Below the pieces are notes generated by a model, which saw only the letters and a program-made list of their open reading frames with translations, was not told where the DNA came from and searched no databases. The position numbers and the translations under genes are program-made. 64,000 bases of DNA. Origin: an uncultured Opitutaceae bacterium (lineage in GTDB: Bacteria > Verrucomicrobiota > Verrucomicrobiia > Opitutales > Opitutaceae). Below, one piece after another: positions 40,792 to 50,417 of this stretch. Numbering within the stretch: the first letter of the stretch is position 1; every line of letters begins with the position of its first letter. The stretch covers positions 2,613,627-2,677,626 of the forward strand of contig OX638348.1 in NCBI GenBank assembly GCA_951813085.1, in the 5' to 3' direction.

Positions 40792-41493
40792 ATGCCTTTC
40801 GAATTCCACGTGCTTCCAGACCAGCGACAGTCAGCCGCTCGCAATATGGCGAACGATTTCCTTTTGCTGAATCGCTACCAGCCGAAGTCCGCGCTCCGTT
40901 TTCGCCACTACGAGTGGTCCAAGCCCTCTTTCACCTTCGGCCTTAGCCAGGCATACAGCTATGCTGTATCCGAAATACCAAACGGAACGGCTGACATATG
41001 CCGTCGACCCACCGGCGGGGGTGTCGTGAACCATCTCGAGGATTGGACCTATACGCTCGTCATCCCATCCACGCACTCGCTCGCGCAAGCCCAGCCAACC
41101 GAAAGTTACAAAGCCATTCACGAATGCATGGTCGCCGCGTTAAAGCAGCAAGGCGTCGACGCAGTTCTAAACTCATCCGTTCCCGATCAATCGTCTCCGA
41201 CCGTTTGTTTCGAGAAGTCCGAAGTCTTCGATGTCGTCCTTAGAAATCTACCTTCCAAAATCGCTGGAGCCGCGCAGAAGCGAACCAAAGCAGGCTACTT
41301 GCTGCAAGGATCCATTTGGAAACCCTTGCTCCCCAATCTCGATTGGACCCGCTTCTGCAATGATTTCATCCATTCGCTCGCGACTCTTTCGGATGCAGAG
41401 ATTTCGTTCCCCAACTGGCCCGTATGGGACGAAACCGAGTATGCGTCGCTGGTAGACCAGTTCGAATCGGATGACTGGAATAAGCGTCGCTAG
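40792..41493 (+). CDS. Lipoate-protein ligase/octanoyltransferase-like protein (BPL/LplA/LipM fold)
   Basis: A 233-residue protein from ATG 40792 (the open frame starts earlier at 40705, inside the previous gene). RRPTGGGVVNHLEDW is the lipoyl/octanoyl-binding GGG motif, and KIAGAAQKRTKAGYLLQGS supplies the conserved catalytic Lys (KIAGxAQ). It would attach lipoic or octanoic acid to a carrier protein. The N-terminus (ARNMANDFLLL) fits LipM-like transferases. Confidence 0.82.
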   Translation: MPFEFHVLPDQRQSAARNMANDFLLLNRYQPKSALRFRHYEWSKPSFTFGLSQAYSYAVSEIPNGTADICRRPTGGGVVNHLEDWTYTLVIPSTHSLAQAQPTESYKAIHECMVAALKQQGVDAVLNSSVPDQSSPTVCFEKSEVFDVVLRNLPSKIAGAAQKRTKAGYLLQGSIWKPLLPNLDWTRFCNDFIHSLATLSDAEISFPNWPVWDETEYASLVDQFESDDWNKRR

Positions 41494-41736
41494 AGGGCGA
41501 TCTCTCAGTATTGTCCACTGGACGGCTGTGAACTTCCTGTAAAACGGAACGCCGCAATACTCTTACTCGCTCTGATTACTGCCGAAAAAGCCCGTCCACT
41601 CGGTTGCAGCCACCGCAACGCATCTAAAAACGCACAGCAATTTCCCTAGGGCATTATCCTTGCCCAGACCTAAACCGGTGGGGCCACGCGCCGATCTACT
41701 TACTCTAGTAAATAGATTACTCTAAGGTAAGCTGGT
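41494..41736. other. Intergenic region before the signalling operon
   Basis: 243 nt without a gene. It ends with TACTCTA repeated about 16 nt apart (41701-41724), close to the hybrid kinase start, and an AAGG Shine-Dalgarno-like element near 41723-41727. These repeats could be a regulator site. Nothing else is recognised. Confidence 0.35.
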
Positions 41737-42906
41737 ATGCCGGAATCCCAACTACAGTCTAAATCCGAAGAAACTGATTCGAATGAGTCAACGCAGACGC
41801 GTGTCCTCGTAGTCGACGACGACAACGTCACTCGAGGCCTGGTAAAGAAGATCCTTACGAAGGAAGGTATCGCATTCGATGGAGCGGCCTCTGGGGAAGA
41901 AGGCCTCGAGTTTCTTGAGAGCGAACGACCCGATCTCATCATTTGCGATATAATGATGCCGGAAATGGACGGTATCGAATTCTGCGCGCGCATCCGGCTC
42001 AATCCGGTTCTCGAGGATATTCCGCTGATCATGTTCACCGGGTTGTCCAATATGGACTCGCTGAGCCACGCCTACGAAGCAGGGGCCGACGATTACATCA
42101 TCAAGCCACTCCGGCAGGTCGAGCTTATCAGCCGCGTGGGACATCACATCGACGAGTATCGCCGGAAGCGAGACGCCAAGAACCGAATTCAAAACCTCAA
42201 CAATCAAAACGAGTCGAAAACGAAATTCCTCGGCGTCGCATCTCACGATTTGAGGAATCCGCTGGTATCGATTCGTGGCATATCGCAATATCTCGATAGC
42301 GAAAAGTTTGGCCCGCTCAACGAGGATCAGCGCGAACTCGTCTCCACGATTGTTCAAGCATCCGAGTCGATGCTGACATTGGTGGAAGACCTATTGGATG
42401 TTTCGATGTTCGAGTCTGGCCAAATGAGAATCGATCCCGAAGCCCAATCATTGGAATCGCTCATCGATCATGCAATAACGCTTCATTTCTCAAGCGCATC
42501 CAATAAAAACATACGCCTCATCAAGGGATCGAAAAGCAGCGATACCGATGCGGAACTGGATGGACGCTTGGTGTCCCGAGTCATTGACAATCTAATTTCA
42601 AACGCCATTAAATTTTCTCTACCAGGCACCGAAATTCGACTTCTTCTGGAGAGCGACGAATCATCGGTTACCCTAAAGGTGGAGGACCAAGGTCCCGGAA
42701 TTCCAGAGACTGAATTTGATGCCTTGTTCAAGGAGTTCGGGCGTACTTCGAATCTCCCTACAGGAGGAGAATCCTCCAGCGGCATAGGCCTTTTCGTTTG
42801 CCATCGGATCGTGCTCCGTCATGGGGACAATATCTCCGCCGAAAACCGCTCCGAAGGTGGTGCTCGTTTCACCGTAAACTTTAACCGTACCATAACGAAT
42901 GAATAA
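41737..42906 (+). CDS. Hybrid receiver-histidine kinase
   Basis: A 389-residue cytosolic signalling protein. Residues ~20-140 form a receiver domain (VVDDDNVTRG, phospho-acceptor in ICDIMMPEMDG, KPL). The HisKA box SHDLRNPLVS carries the phospho-His near residue 167. The ATPase domain has the N box (VIDNLISNAIKFS), G1 box (VEDQGPGIPE) and G2 box (SSGIGLFV). No membrane span or sensor domain is present, so its input probably comes through the receiver. The stop overlaps the next start by 8 nt. Confidence 0.92.
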   Translation: MPESQLQSKSEETDSNESTQTRVLVVDDDNVTRGLVKKILTKEGIAFDGAASGEEGLEFLESERPDLIICDIMMPEMDGIEFCARIRLNPVLEDIPLIMFTGLSNMDSLSHAYEAGADDYIIKPLRQVELISRVGHHIDEYRRKRDAKNRIQNLNNQNESKTKFLGVASHDLRNPLVSIRGISQYLDSEKFGPLNEDQRELVSTIVQASESMLTLVEDLLDVSMFESGQMRIDPEAQSLESLIDHAITLHFSSASNKNIRLIKGSKSSDTDAELDGRLVSRVIDNLISNAIKFSLPGTEIRLLLESDESSVTLKVEDQGPGIPETEFDALFKEFGRTSNLPTGGESSSGIGLFVCHRIVLRHGDNISAENRSEGGARFTVNFNRTITNE

Positions 42907-43285
42907 AGAAATTACCGCACTGATCGCCGACGACGAAGCGCACATGCGCACGTTCATGAAGCTCCTCTTGCTCGATCTCGGAGTAAGCAAGGTGTACCTG
43001 ATGCAGAATGGAATGGATGCCGTGGATGCCTACAAGGAGTACCAGCCCGATCTCGTCCTTCTCGATATCAACATGAACGTAATGAACGGCATGGATGCGC
43101 TGAAGCGTATCAAGGAAATCAATCCAGAAACCAAGGTTGTCATGATGACGGCAGTATCGACCCGCGATTCAGTTGAAGAATGCAGCCGAAGTGGGGCATC
43201 CTTCTATGTCCTGAAAACCCAAACGCCGGACGAAATCCGTGAACGCTTGAAAGCCGCGATCGACTCGATCGGGCTGCTCGCTTAA
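42899..43285 (+). CDS. CheY-like response regulator
   Basis: A 128-residue single receiver domain: DDEAHMRT, phospho-acceptor in LLDINMNVMNG, T in MMTAVS, and K in LKTQTPDE. It overlaps the kinase stop by 8 nt, so the two are translationally coupled and are a likely kinase-target pair. Confidence 0.9.
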   Translation: MNKEITALIADDEAHMRTFMKLLLLDLGVSKVYLMQNGMDAVDAYKEYQPDLVLLDINMNVMNGMDALKRIKEINPETKVVMMTAVSTRDSVEECSRSGASFYVLKTQTPDEIRERLKAAIDSIGLLA

Positions 43286-43297
43286 CGACTCCAAAAA

Positions 43298-43492
43298 ATG
43301 GATATTCCTCAGCCACAGAAACACAAGCCTCAGATATTGAGCCTGGATGATCATATCTTGAAATATGATTTTGCGCAAATGCGACTAGATGCTCAAGCCG
43401 AGTTTGACTCCTCGCTCTCTTCACGCGAGCTGATCGACCAGGACTCGATCGCTAAAATTTTCGATCTGAACAAAGACGATGCGAGAAATTAA
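43298..43492 (+). CDS. Small hypothetical protein in the signalling-secretion operon
   Basis: A 64-residue open frame, 12 nt after the CheY-like stop and overlapping the PilB/GspE start by 14 nt. It is acidic at the C-terminus (IAKIFDLNKDDARN), with no signal peptide or hydrophobic segment. No family is recognised. Position and spacing suggest a real gene, possibly a small regulatory partner of the ATPase, but it has no independent support. Confidence 0.5.
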   Translation: MDIPQPQKHKPQILSLDDHILKYDFAQMRLDAQAEFDSSLSSRELIDQDSIAKIFDLNKDDARN

Positions 43493-45189
43493 GGCAGAAA
43501 AATTCGTTTCGCTCGTAGAGGAAACCGAGAAAATCGAGCCAGAAGCGCTGAGCGCTATGGCGAACAAGTACAAGGACAACCATAGCTCCTTGCTCTTGGA
43601 GATCGTGGACAAGGGATATCTGCGAAGCGACGAAGCAGGTGAACTGTGGGCTCGGGCCATTGGCTCCACGTTCGTCGACCCCATGTCTATCAACATCGCA
43701 TGCGAAGGGGAACGGACATTGCCGCTCGACATGGCAAAACGCGTTAAGCGCCATCGCCTTGTACGAGTTCAATGGCTACATCACGCTCGCGATGGAAGAC
43801 CCAATGAATCGACAGGTCGTCGAATCGTTGGAACGCTACCTTCAATACAGAGTCAGTCCCGTATTCGCCCTCCCTGACGACATCGAGCAAGCGATCGGAC
43901 TTCACTACAATACGGATCTCTCGTTCGACAGCGCCTTGGAAGAGCTGGAGAGCCTCAGCAAGGGAGGCGACCTCGCTTCCATGGATGGAGAGCAGCTCAT
44001 CAAGATGGGCGAATCCAGCGAGCTGGTGGAGATCACTAACCGCATGTTCATCACCGCGTTCAAGCAGGACGCTAGCGATATCCATCTAGAGTCCCACAAA
44101 GGAAGCGGCTTGCTTCGATTTCGAGTGAACGGTCACTTGCGTGACATCGTACATCTTCCTGAAAAGGTGACCAATGCCATGATCGTCCGCATCAAGTTCC
44201 TCGCGGAAATGGACATCGCCAATTCACTTACTCCGCAGGACGGTCGCTTCACCATGGAGCTCGCCGCATTCGAGCAGAATTTTCGAATTTCAACCTGTCC
44301 TGGATTGCACGGCGAAAAAGTCGTAATTAGGCTTCTAGGGCAAGCGGGGCAAAAAGGAGTACCTGGATTTGATCAGCTATTTCTAGCGAAGAGCAACCTC
44401 AAGCGATTCCGAAACGCCGTCTCGAAACCGAATGGTATTTACATTGTTACCGGACCAACTGGATCTGGGAAAACAACAACTTTGTATTCAGCTCTAGACT
44501 ACTTGAATGATCGTGATCGCAATATCATGACCATCGAGGATCCTGTGGAGTATCAGCTACCAGGAGTCAATCACTTCGAGGTGAATCACCAAGCAGGACT
44601 GGATTTCAAGTCTGTATTGCGGTCTGCCCTACGCCAGGACCCTGACATAATCTTGGTGGGTGAGATCCGAGACGTCGAAACAGCTAAGATCGCGACCGAA
44701 GCCGCTCTCACCGGTCACTTAGTGCTCACTACGCTCCACACGAACAACGCGGTACAGGCAATCTTGCGGCTAACAGAGATCGGAGTGGACCCCTTTATGG
44801 TGGCCCCTTCAATAAACGGAGCCATGTCTCAGCGCTTAGTCGGGCGCATTTGCGAAAGTTGCAAAGAAGCCTACATTCCGAATGAGGAAGTGCTCAGCAA
44901 GTACTTCATTCTCGGTACCTACAAAGATGCGACGTTTTTCAGAGGCCGCGGCTGCGGTTCTTGCCGCAATACTGGCATCTCGGGCCGTGTCGCGATCCAC
45001 GAGTTCGTCGAAATCTCGGAAGAGATGCGCAGCTTGATATCCAATAGCGAACCGCTTCACAAGCTTCAGCAGGCAGCGAATGAAATCGGCTGCATGTCGC
45101 TGCGTCAGGACGCGTTGAAAAAAGCCCTTCTCGGTCTGACCACGATCGAGGAAGTCGAACGCGCAACCGTACCGGAGTACGAAATCTAG
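43479..45189 (+). pseudogene. PilB/GspE-family type IV pilus or type II secretion ATPase, one frameshift
   Basis: The corrected product is ~570 residues and would power pilus extension or secretion at the inner membrane. The N-terminal MshEN-like domain spans ~1-150 (VDKGYLRSDEAGELWA, GSTFVDP). GPTGSGKTTTLYSAL is Walker A, ILVGEIRDVETAKIA is Walker B, and the zinc-binding cysteines are in CESCKEAY and CGSCRNTG. The frame breaks near 43735-43740 in an A-run: the N-terminal frame then runs into HRLVRVQW, while the correct continuation is NALSAIALYEFNGYITLAMEDP, read in the next frame. No pilin or secretin gene is adjacent. Confidence 0.85.
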
Positions 45190-45219
45190 CGATACGGCCA
45201 GGTCCCTTCCGAGGAACCC

Positions 45220-46443
45220 CTAGTGAGCAGCAGCCGGGACCCCCTTCGGCTGGCCGATCTCCGCGAGCAGTTCATCGAACCAGGGCTGCTCTACATCGAA
45301 TGGCTTGCCTCCCTTGATTCGCTCGAACTCGCAGGCTCTCATAATCCCATTGTTGTCCTCGTCATGGCCCACGACTCCGCTTAGCCCCGCTAATGCGGAT
45401 TCTACAGCGGTATCTACGCAGCTCTTGATCAAGTTCAGGTCCTTGGCATTCGCCGCAGCGGCGCGCGAATAGTACCCGCTCTTTTGAACAAGCACTTTGT
45501 CCGCATCGATCTTGTCTGCGAATTGCTTGGCGAAATACTGGCCCGGGTTGATGAAATCGAGCTGAACATGGCCAAAGGCGTCACGCACGATTTCCTCGCC
45601 AGCCGCTTCTTTTGCAGCGACGATTGAATCCACTCCCGCTCCTTCGCTTAGGAAAATATTCACATTGTCATGCTCATCCATGATCTGGGTGAGGCGCGCG
45701 GCCTCAGCATCGAGGTCTACCTCGAGTTCTGGCAAGTAAACCGCGTGCACGTCGTGCCTCTCGCGGCTCAATCCAATTTCAGGCACCCAGGTCTTGTGCT
45801 TTAAGCGATCATGGTACTCCTTGGCAGTGGCGGCTGCGAGCCACCCGCAGTGACGGCCCATAATCTCATGGATAATGAGCATTCTCGAGTTCGAATTATG
45901 CTCGGCCACTACATTGGTGAAGTGATTCGCCGCGTGTTCCGCTGCAGTCCAGGCGCCCAGCGTTTGGCGAATCGGATAAACATCGTTGTCAATCGTCTTC
46001 GGCATCCCGATTACGCGCAGCTCGTAGTCGTTCCTCGCGAGATAGGCGGCTAAGTCCGCAGCAGCGGTGTTGGTATCGTCGCCACCGATCGTATGCAATA
46101 CATCCACGCCATCCTTGACCAATTGGTCGGCCGCGACCTGCTGCGGATCCTGGCCTTCCTCCACCAAGCCACGTTTCACGCAATCGGCGATATTGGTTAG
46201 CTTGACTCGGGAATTGCCAATCGGGCTCCCTCCATACTCATGCAAGATACCCGCATTCTCGCGAATCTCAGGGGTCACTGCATAGCTGAGCCCCTTGAGC
46301 AGTCCCCAGTAGCCATTCTTGTAGCAAATGATCTCCACTTCTGGGGCGATCTCGGTGTACCGCTGGATCAGTCCGCCGATGGCGGAGGACAAGCAAGGGG
46401 CCAATCCGCCCGCCGTTAGGATTCCTACTTTCTTAACGCTCAT
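45220..46443 (-). CDS. pfp: 6-phosphofructokinase, PPi-dependent type (second copy)
   Basis: A 407-residue phosphofructokinase. VGILTAGGLAPCLSSA is the N-terminal loop, TIGGDDTNTAA carries Asp at the PPi marker position, and MPKTIDND carries the PPi-type Lys. MGRHCGW is the substrate motif. ATG 46443 is preferred over the upstream open extension to 46500. It is clearly diverged from the enzyme at 7987-9246 (GGDD against GDND in the diagnostic motif), so the two probably have different roles or regulation. Confidence 0.87.
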   Translation of the reverse strand: MSVKKVGILTAGGLAPCLSSAIGGLIQRYTEIAPEVEIICYKNGYWGLLKGLSYAVTPEIRENAGILHEYGGSPIGNSRVKLTNIADCVKRGLVEEGQDPQQVAADQLVKDGVDVLHTIGGDDTNTAAADLAAYLARNDYELRVIGMPKTIDNDVYPIRQTLGAWTAAEHAANHFTNVVAEHNSNSRMLIIHEIMGRHCGWLAAATAKEYHDRLKHKTWVPEIGLSRERHDVHAVYLPELEVDLDAEAARLTQIMDEHDNVNIFLSEGAGVDSIVAAKEAAGEEIVRDAFGHVQLDFINPGQYFAKQFADKIDADKVLVQKSGYYSRAAAANAKDLNLIKSCVDTAVESALAGLSGVVGHDEDNNGIMRACEFERIKGGKPFDVEQPWFDELLAEIGQPKGVPAAAH

Positions 46444-46550
46444 AGTAAATTGGTGGTCTTTGTATCTGGTTTCCGATGCGGACGGACGCGTCCTCCCCAA
46501 AAGAACGGGTACCGCTAGACGCTTTCCCGGCGAAATACAAGCCCCTGGAT

Positions 46551-47630
46551 TTAATCCGCGCCCGAGGCGTTCTTTTTGTCGCCCGATCCAGAATTCGGCT
46601 CCGTATCGGCGCCACCCAGAGCATCGAGCGCGTCGACACGCTCTTCCAAGCCCGGGTGCGTCGAGAAAAACTGGACGAAGTCGATATCCGGGGTTCCCTT
46701 GTGGAGAAGGATTAGAATATCCTTCATGGTGCCCGCCCCGATGCCGCTCTCCTCCAGGACCTTGCCCGCGAACAAATCCGCTTCCTTCTCGAAATTCTGC
46801 GAGTAGCGCGACTCGATCACCAGTGCCGGCAGAGACGCGGCCATGCCGCCTAGAGACGATATATCGCCCAATACGAGCGATAGGATTAGGAACAGCCCCG
46901 CGTCCTGGATCATCGACCGCAATCCATGTTGTTCCTCAACATGGGCGATTTCATGCAGAAACACCGCGACCACTTGCTCCTCGTTTTCGCATAGTTCGAT
47001 AAACTCTTCGGTGGCGATCACCAAACCCGAGCGCGTTGGGCCCGATCACGGGGGCCTTGAACAATCGTAGCTCGTATTCAAATTTCGGATCGAGGTCCCT
47101 TTCTAGCAGCGACAGCGCCCGATCGAACGCAGCGTTCCCCGCCTCGTTCACTTTCATCGAGTAGCTTTCCTCCAGCGACCCGTAGTTTATGATGGCGTCG
47201 AGACTGCTTTCGGAAAGCGATCGCCGCACGCTTTGAGGCACCCGATGGGCGACCGATTCGGCGACCGCCGGTATTCCGAATTCGACAAAGAGAAAAACGA
47301 AGAATAGCACCCCAGCGATGCTCCCAAGCGCTACAGGCCATCGTGCCTCCAGCCAGTCGACGAGGCGAAACGTCCGTCCCGAGGAAAGCGTATCCTCGAA
47401 GGCATTGAACGACGGGCTGCTCTCCACTTCCAAACGAACTCCGTCAGAGAATTGAACAAAACTCTTCGAGTCGTTCCCAGACGTGGCTCTATCGTGTACT
47501 CATTGCACGAATACGATTTGGAATCACCTTTTGCATGGATGGTAAACGTCCCGTCCTCCGAAACGATTACCTCCGCCGCGTAGGCGTGGGACGACCCCAC
47601 CCGATAAAGCACTCCCTTCAGCTCGATCAC
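46551..47630 (-). pseudogene. M48-family metalloprotease with DUF7092-like N-terminus, interrupted
   Basis: Corrected, ~359 residues. The N-terminus (LYRVGSSHAYAAEVIVSEDGTF) resembles the small beta domain fused to such proteases. A transmembrane helix (VALGSIAGVLFFVFLFVEFG) precedes the catalytic part with HEIAH (zinc motif) and the third ligand in FEKEADLFAG. Lesions: a missing base near 47459-47461, and a break near 47027-47037, where the family NAFALPGG segment has lost several residues (NALG, then the next frame LVIATEEF). The gene is coupled to the DUF898 gene: GTG start at 47630 overlaps its TGA. If the second break is real, the enzyme is likely inactive. Confidence 0.75.
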
Positions 47631-48791
47631 AGCCCCACATCGAAGTCGAACTCGTCCGTCGCCGCTTCTCCCAGAGCGCCTTCCTTCTCGACTTCCGCCT
47701 CAAAGTACTCGCCAAGATCCCCATCTGGGGCCACAACCCGACAATGCTCTAGCTGATACTTGGTTATCCGGATTTTGGCCCACGGGTAGAGCAGACCTAG
47801 AGTGAAAACGGTAGCGACATATTTTTGGATCGCTATCATGACGAGCTCTTTGAAAGCCATCTTCGATTCGAACTTCAAGGGGCCGAGCGACAAGACCGAC
47901 AGGTTGTAGTTGTACAAGTACATCCAAAGTCCCTTTTCGATCGCTATGCCCGCCGCGATGAGTACCGCGTACCCGACAACGATTACGATTAACTCTACTG
48001 AGGACAAATTACTGATCTCTCCGGACGCATCGCTCATCCCCAAGCTCGTCGGTGCTAGGGCAATATCGATGACAATCGTGATGGCTATATAGAACGCGAT
48101 CGTGATGGCCATGAATATCAAATAGTAATTGTAGTACTCCCCTGCCTGCGGCTTGAAACCGAACTTGGTTTCGCCGAACAAGAGGTTGCTCAAGGCGTAC
48201 TCTTTTTTGCGCATCTTCCAATACGGGACGATCAAGCCGAAAGTCAATGGAACGAGCAACGCCCAAGCGGCAAACGTTACATAGGCATCGCTTTTAGATC
48301 CTTCAAACTTGAATCGAACATTTCGATACATCGTGTTCTTGGCTCGGAATCTCAGTGTCTTGTACAGCAGCAAAGGGAAAATCAAAAGGAACCCGATGAT
48401 ACCCGCGCCGTATACCCAGAGGATCAGCATTTCCAGAGACGGGCTCAGCAAGTGCGATGACACATAGAACGCAATCACCACAACCTGCACCAGCACGTAT
48501 CCAATCAGCAGGCTGAGCGGTTTCGCCAGATAGTCGAAGGCATGGCCATCGAGCTGCGTATTAGCGTAAAAATAGCGGCGCGTCCGGACCGTCGCCCACG
48601 GCCAGTAAAAGCCGAGCGTGATGATCGTTAGAAGCAAGTTGACGATCCAGATCCGGGAAGTACTCTCCAGCGACGCCAGTGAAGGTGAATGGAATCGGTG
48701 TAGGCGCTACGGGTTCTGGTGAAGGAGGTGTATTTGCCGATTCATTTTCGATCGGAGCGTTTTCGTCGGAGTTAGGATCGTTGGATTCCAT
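47627..48791 (-). pseudogene. DUF898 (YjgN-like) membrane protein, one frameshift
   Basis: Corrected, ~388 residues. The N-terminus is a Pro/Ser-rich acidic tail (~1-37). The DUF898 domain follows, duplicated, each half with GEYF and then a hydrophobic run (LLLTIITLGFYWPWATVRTRRYFY; later GLLYPWAKIRITKYQLEH). About seven to eight membrane helices are seen. One extra C in the run near 48656-48658 breaks the frame between GEYF and RIWIVNLLLTI. Its pairing with an M48 protease is a recurrent bacterial arrangement; the function is unknown. Confidence 0.8.
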
Positions 48792-49091
48792 AAGCTTAGT
48801 GAAAATTCAAAAGAACTGAAAAAGCTCCATCTTCAAAAAGCAAGCTGGAAAAGCGGCATTCCAGAGCATATTCGAAAGCTACCAGAGCTTAGAGCGGAAT
48901 TAGGTCAAAGCGGGGAGAAGTTTACCGGGGCTTCAATCGCTGCTCTTTTTTGGAAATACCTAACGCCTGAAGAACGCAAGCTACGGCAACGACCCACAGG
49001 AAAAACCTTCCCCCATCGAAGAAGTTCCTGAAGGGATAGACCCGGAAGAGAATAGGAGTAGATTGAGGATTTAGTGAGGAACTATCGTCAC
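48792..49091 (+). other. Unassigned intergenic stretch with a coding-like frame
   Basis: This region of ~370 nt (48792-49163) contains a frame open from 48792 to 49028 with plausible amino-acid content (WKSGIPEHIRKLPELRAE, GASIAALFWKYLTPEERK). The neighbouring frame then continues sensibly (PIEEVPEGIDPEENRSRLRI) to a stop near 49074. It has no ATG or GTG start, so it may be a decayed gene fragment, or its start may be lost in the broken DUF898 region. I do not recognise a family. The rest of the gap up to the DUF4399 stop shows nothing. Confidence 0.35.
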
Positions 49092-49163
49092 AGGAAGTCA
49101 ACGACAGCGAAGAAGGCCCAATGGGGAGTACGACCGGACAAGAGTTGCGGTTCCAATTGGAAA

Positions 49164-49592
49164 CTATTCCACTGTAATAGTGATTTTCTTCGAGATTACG
49201 GGCGGCGAATGCGGCAAGTGTATCTTGTCTCCCAATACGAGCTGCAATGTGTGCTCGCCGGGTTCGAGCTCGATCATCGCTTCCGTTTGACCTTTCCCAA
49301 AATGCACAACGTTTTCCGTCGCTGGAAGAGGTAGGTCCATGCTCGGCAATTCATCCAAATCGATAATCAGGTGGTGGTGGCCTGTATCCGGAAGATCAAT
49401 TCCCGCAGGTGCAATGCCCATGCCCACCAATCCAAACCGCACACGTACTGGGGACTTCACTTTTGCGCCATCTTTCGGGGAGATGATATAGGTAAGGGCG
49501 CCTTTTGGCGACGGAGACTTGGGCAGCGCTTCCGCAGCGAATACTGGAGATGCGAATACGGAGAGAATCAACAATGACAGGATACTTTTCAT
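49164..49592 (-). CDS. DUF4399 secreted protein
   Basis: A 142-residue exported protein with signal peptide SLLILSVFASPVFAAE. The DUF4399 pattern is present: IISPKDGAKVKSPVRVRFGL, GHHHLIIDL and HFGKGQTE, ending in a beta-rich ITITVE. The His-cluster GHHHLI may bind a metal. Family function is not established. Confidence 0.87.
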   Translation of the reverse strand: MKSILSLLILSVFASPVFAAEALPKSPSPKGALTYIISPKDGAKVKSPVRVRFGLVGMGIAPAGIDLPDTGHHHLIIDLDELPSMDLPLPATENVVHFGKGQTEAMIELEPGEHTLQLVLGDKIHLPHSPPVISKKITITVE

Positions 49593-49682
49593 AAGATGTG
49601 AAGTTGCATTAAGTTAGCGAAAAGGTCTCGAGAGCTTGGCAGCTCGAAGGCGAGGGGTAAAGGACAATACGGTCGAGTCGAG

Positions 49683-50417
49683 TCATTCAGGCATCTCGAA
49701 AAGGGAATCCTCTACTGGCGGATTCGGCTCGAAACTCGTAATTAGGGCAATGGAATCCATGCCCATCAGGGAAGCATTGATGCGAGATTGCATAAGGAAA
49801 CCGCCGATCTTCTCGTAGGTAACGATTTCCGCGGATACCGGGACACTCCCCTGCTCACCCATTTCCTCGATGTAGTCCCTCTTTCTCAAAAGCCCCGATT
49901 CCGCATCGAAAAGCAGCCTTTCCGGATGCCCCCCTATCTTGGTAACGCAATCGACCACGATCTTCCCAGCCGGGCTATCGGTCGCGACCTTGGCGAAGGC
50001 GTATCGCTCAGCTAGCTTGAGTTCCCGCTCCATGCCCGATTCCTCGACGAATTTCTCTAGTTCAACGCCTGACATTTCGCGGACGCCCTGAATCGCATCG
50101 ATCGACCAACCGACATCGCCATTGAAGCCCTTTCTCATGCGGCCTAGACCGGAAATGCTCCCATCGATTACAAGTTTATTGGGCCGCTTGAAGGTAATAA
50201 GCCCTTCCATCTTAAATCCTGCCGCGGGAATCTCCATAGACATTCCCCACTTCGCTGTTTTTACTCGAGCATAGGCCTCGAATCCGCCTAACGCCTCAGC
50301 ATAGCTATCGAAGACTGCTTGGGCCTCTCCTTCAATTTGAGCGTTCGCCGTAGAGCCAAATCCCAGCAGAGCCGCCGTAGCTACTACCATTGCAGTTAAC
50401 CGAAAAATCGAATTCAT
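49683..50417 (-). CDS. LolA-like secreted protein of unknown function
   Basis: A 244-residue protein with a signal peptide (MVVATAALLGFGSTANAQ) followed by a beta-rich domain (GLITFKRPNKLVIDGSISG, GLLRKRDYIEEMG) that looks like the LolA/LolB half-barrel fold; no family match is certain. It overlaps the S41 protease gene by ATGA (its ATG at 50417 shares bases with the protease stop at 50414), so the two are coupled. A lipid or hydrophobic ligand is possible by fold only. Confidence 0.65.
   Translation of the reverse strand: MNSIFRLTAMVVATAALLGFGSTANAQIEGEAQAVFDSYAEALGGFEAYARVKTAKWGMSMEIPAAGFKMEGLITFKRPNKLVIDGSISGLGRMRKGFNGDVGWSIDAIQGVREMSGVELEKFVEESGMERELKLAERYAFAKVATDSPAGKIVVDCVTKIGGHPERLLFDAESGLLRKRDYIEEMGEQGSVPVSAEIVTYEKIGGFLMQSRINASLMGMDSIALITSFEPNPPVEDSLFEMPE

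Noticed and set aside
12884..48658. Programmed ribosomal frameshifting at the broken genes
   Set aside because: No consistent slippery sequence or downstream structure is seen, the shifts go in both directions, and several genes have two or more lesions.
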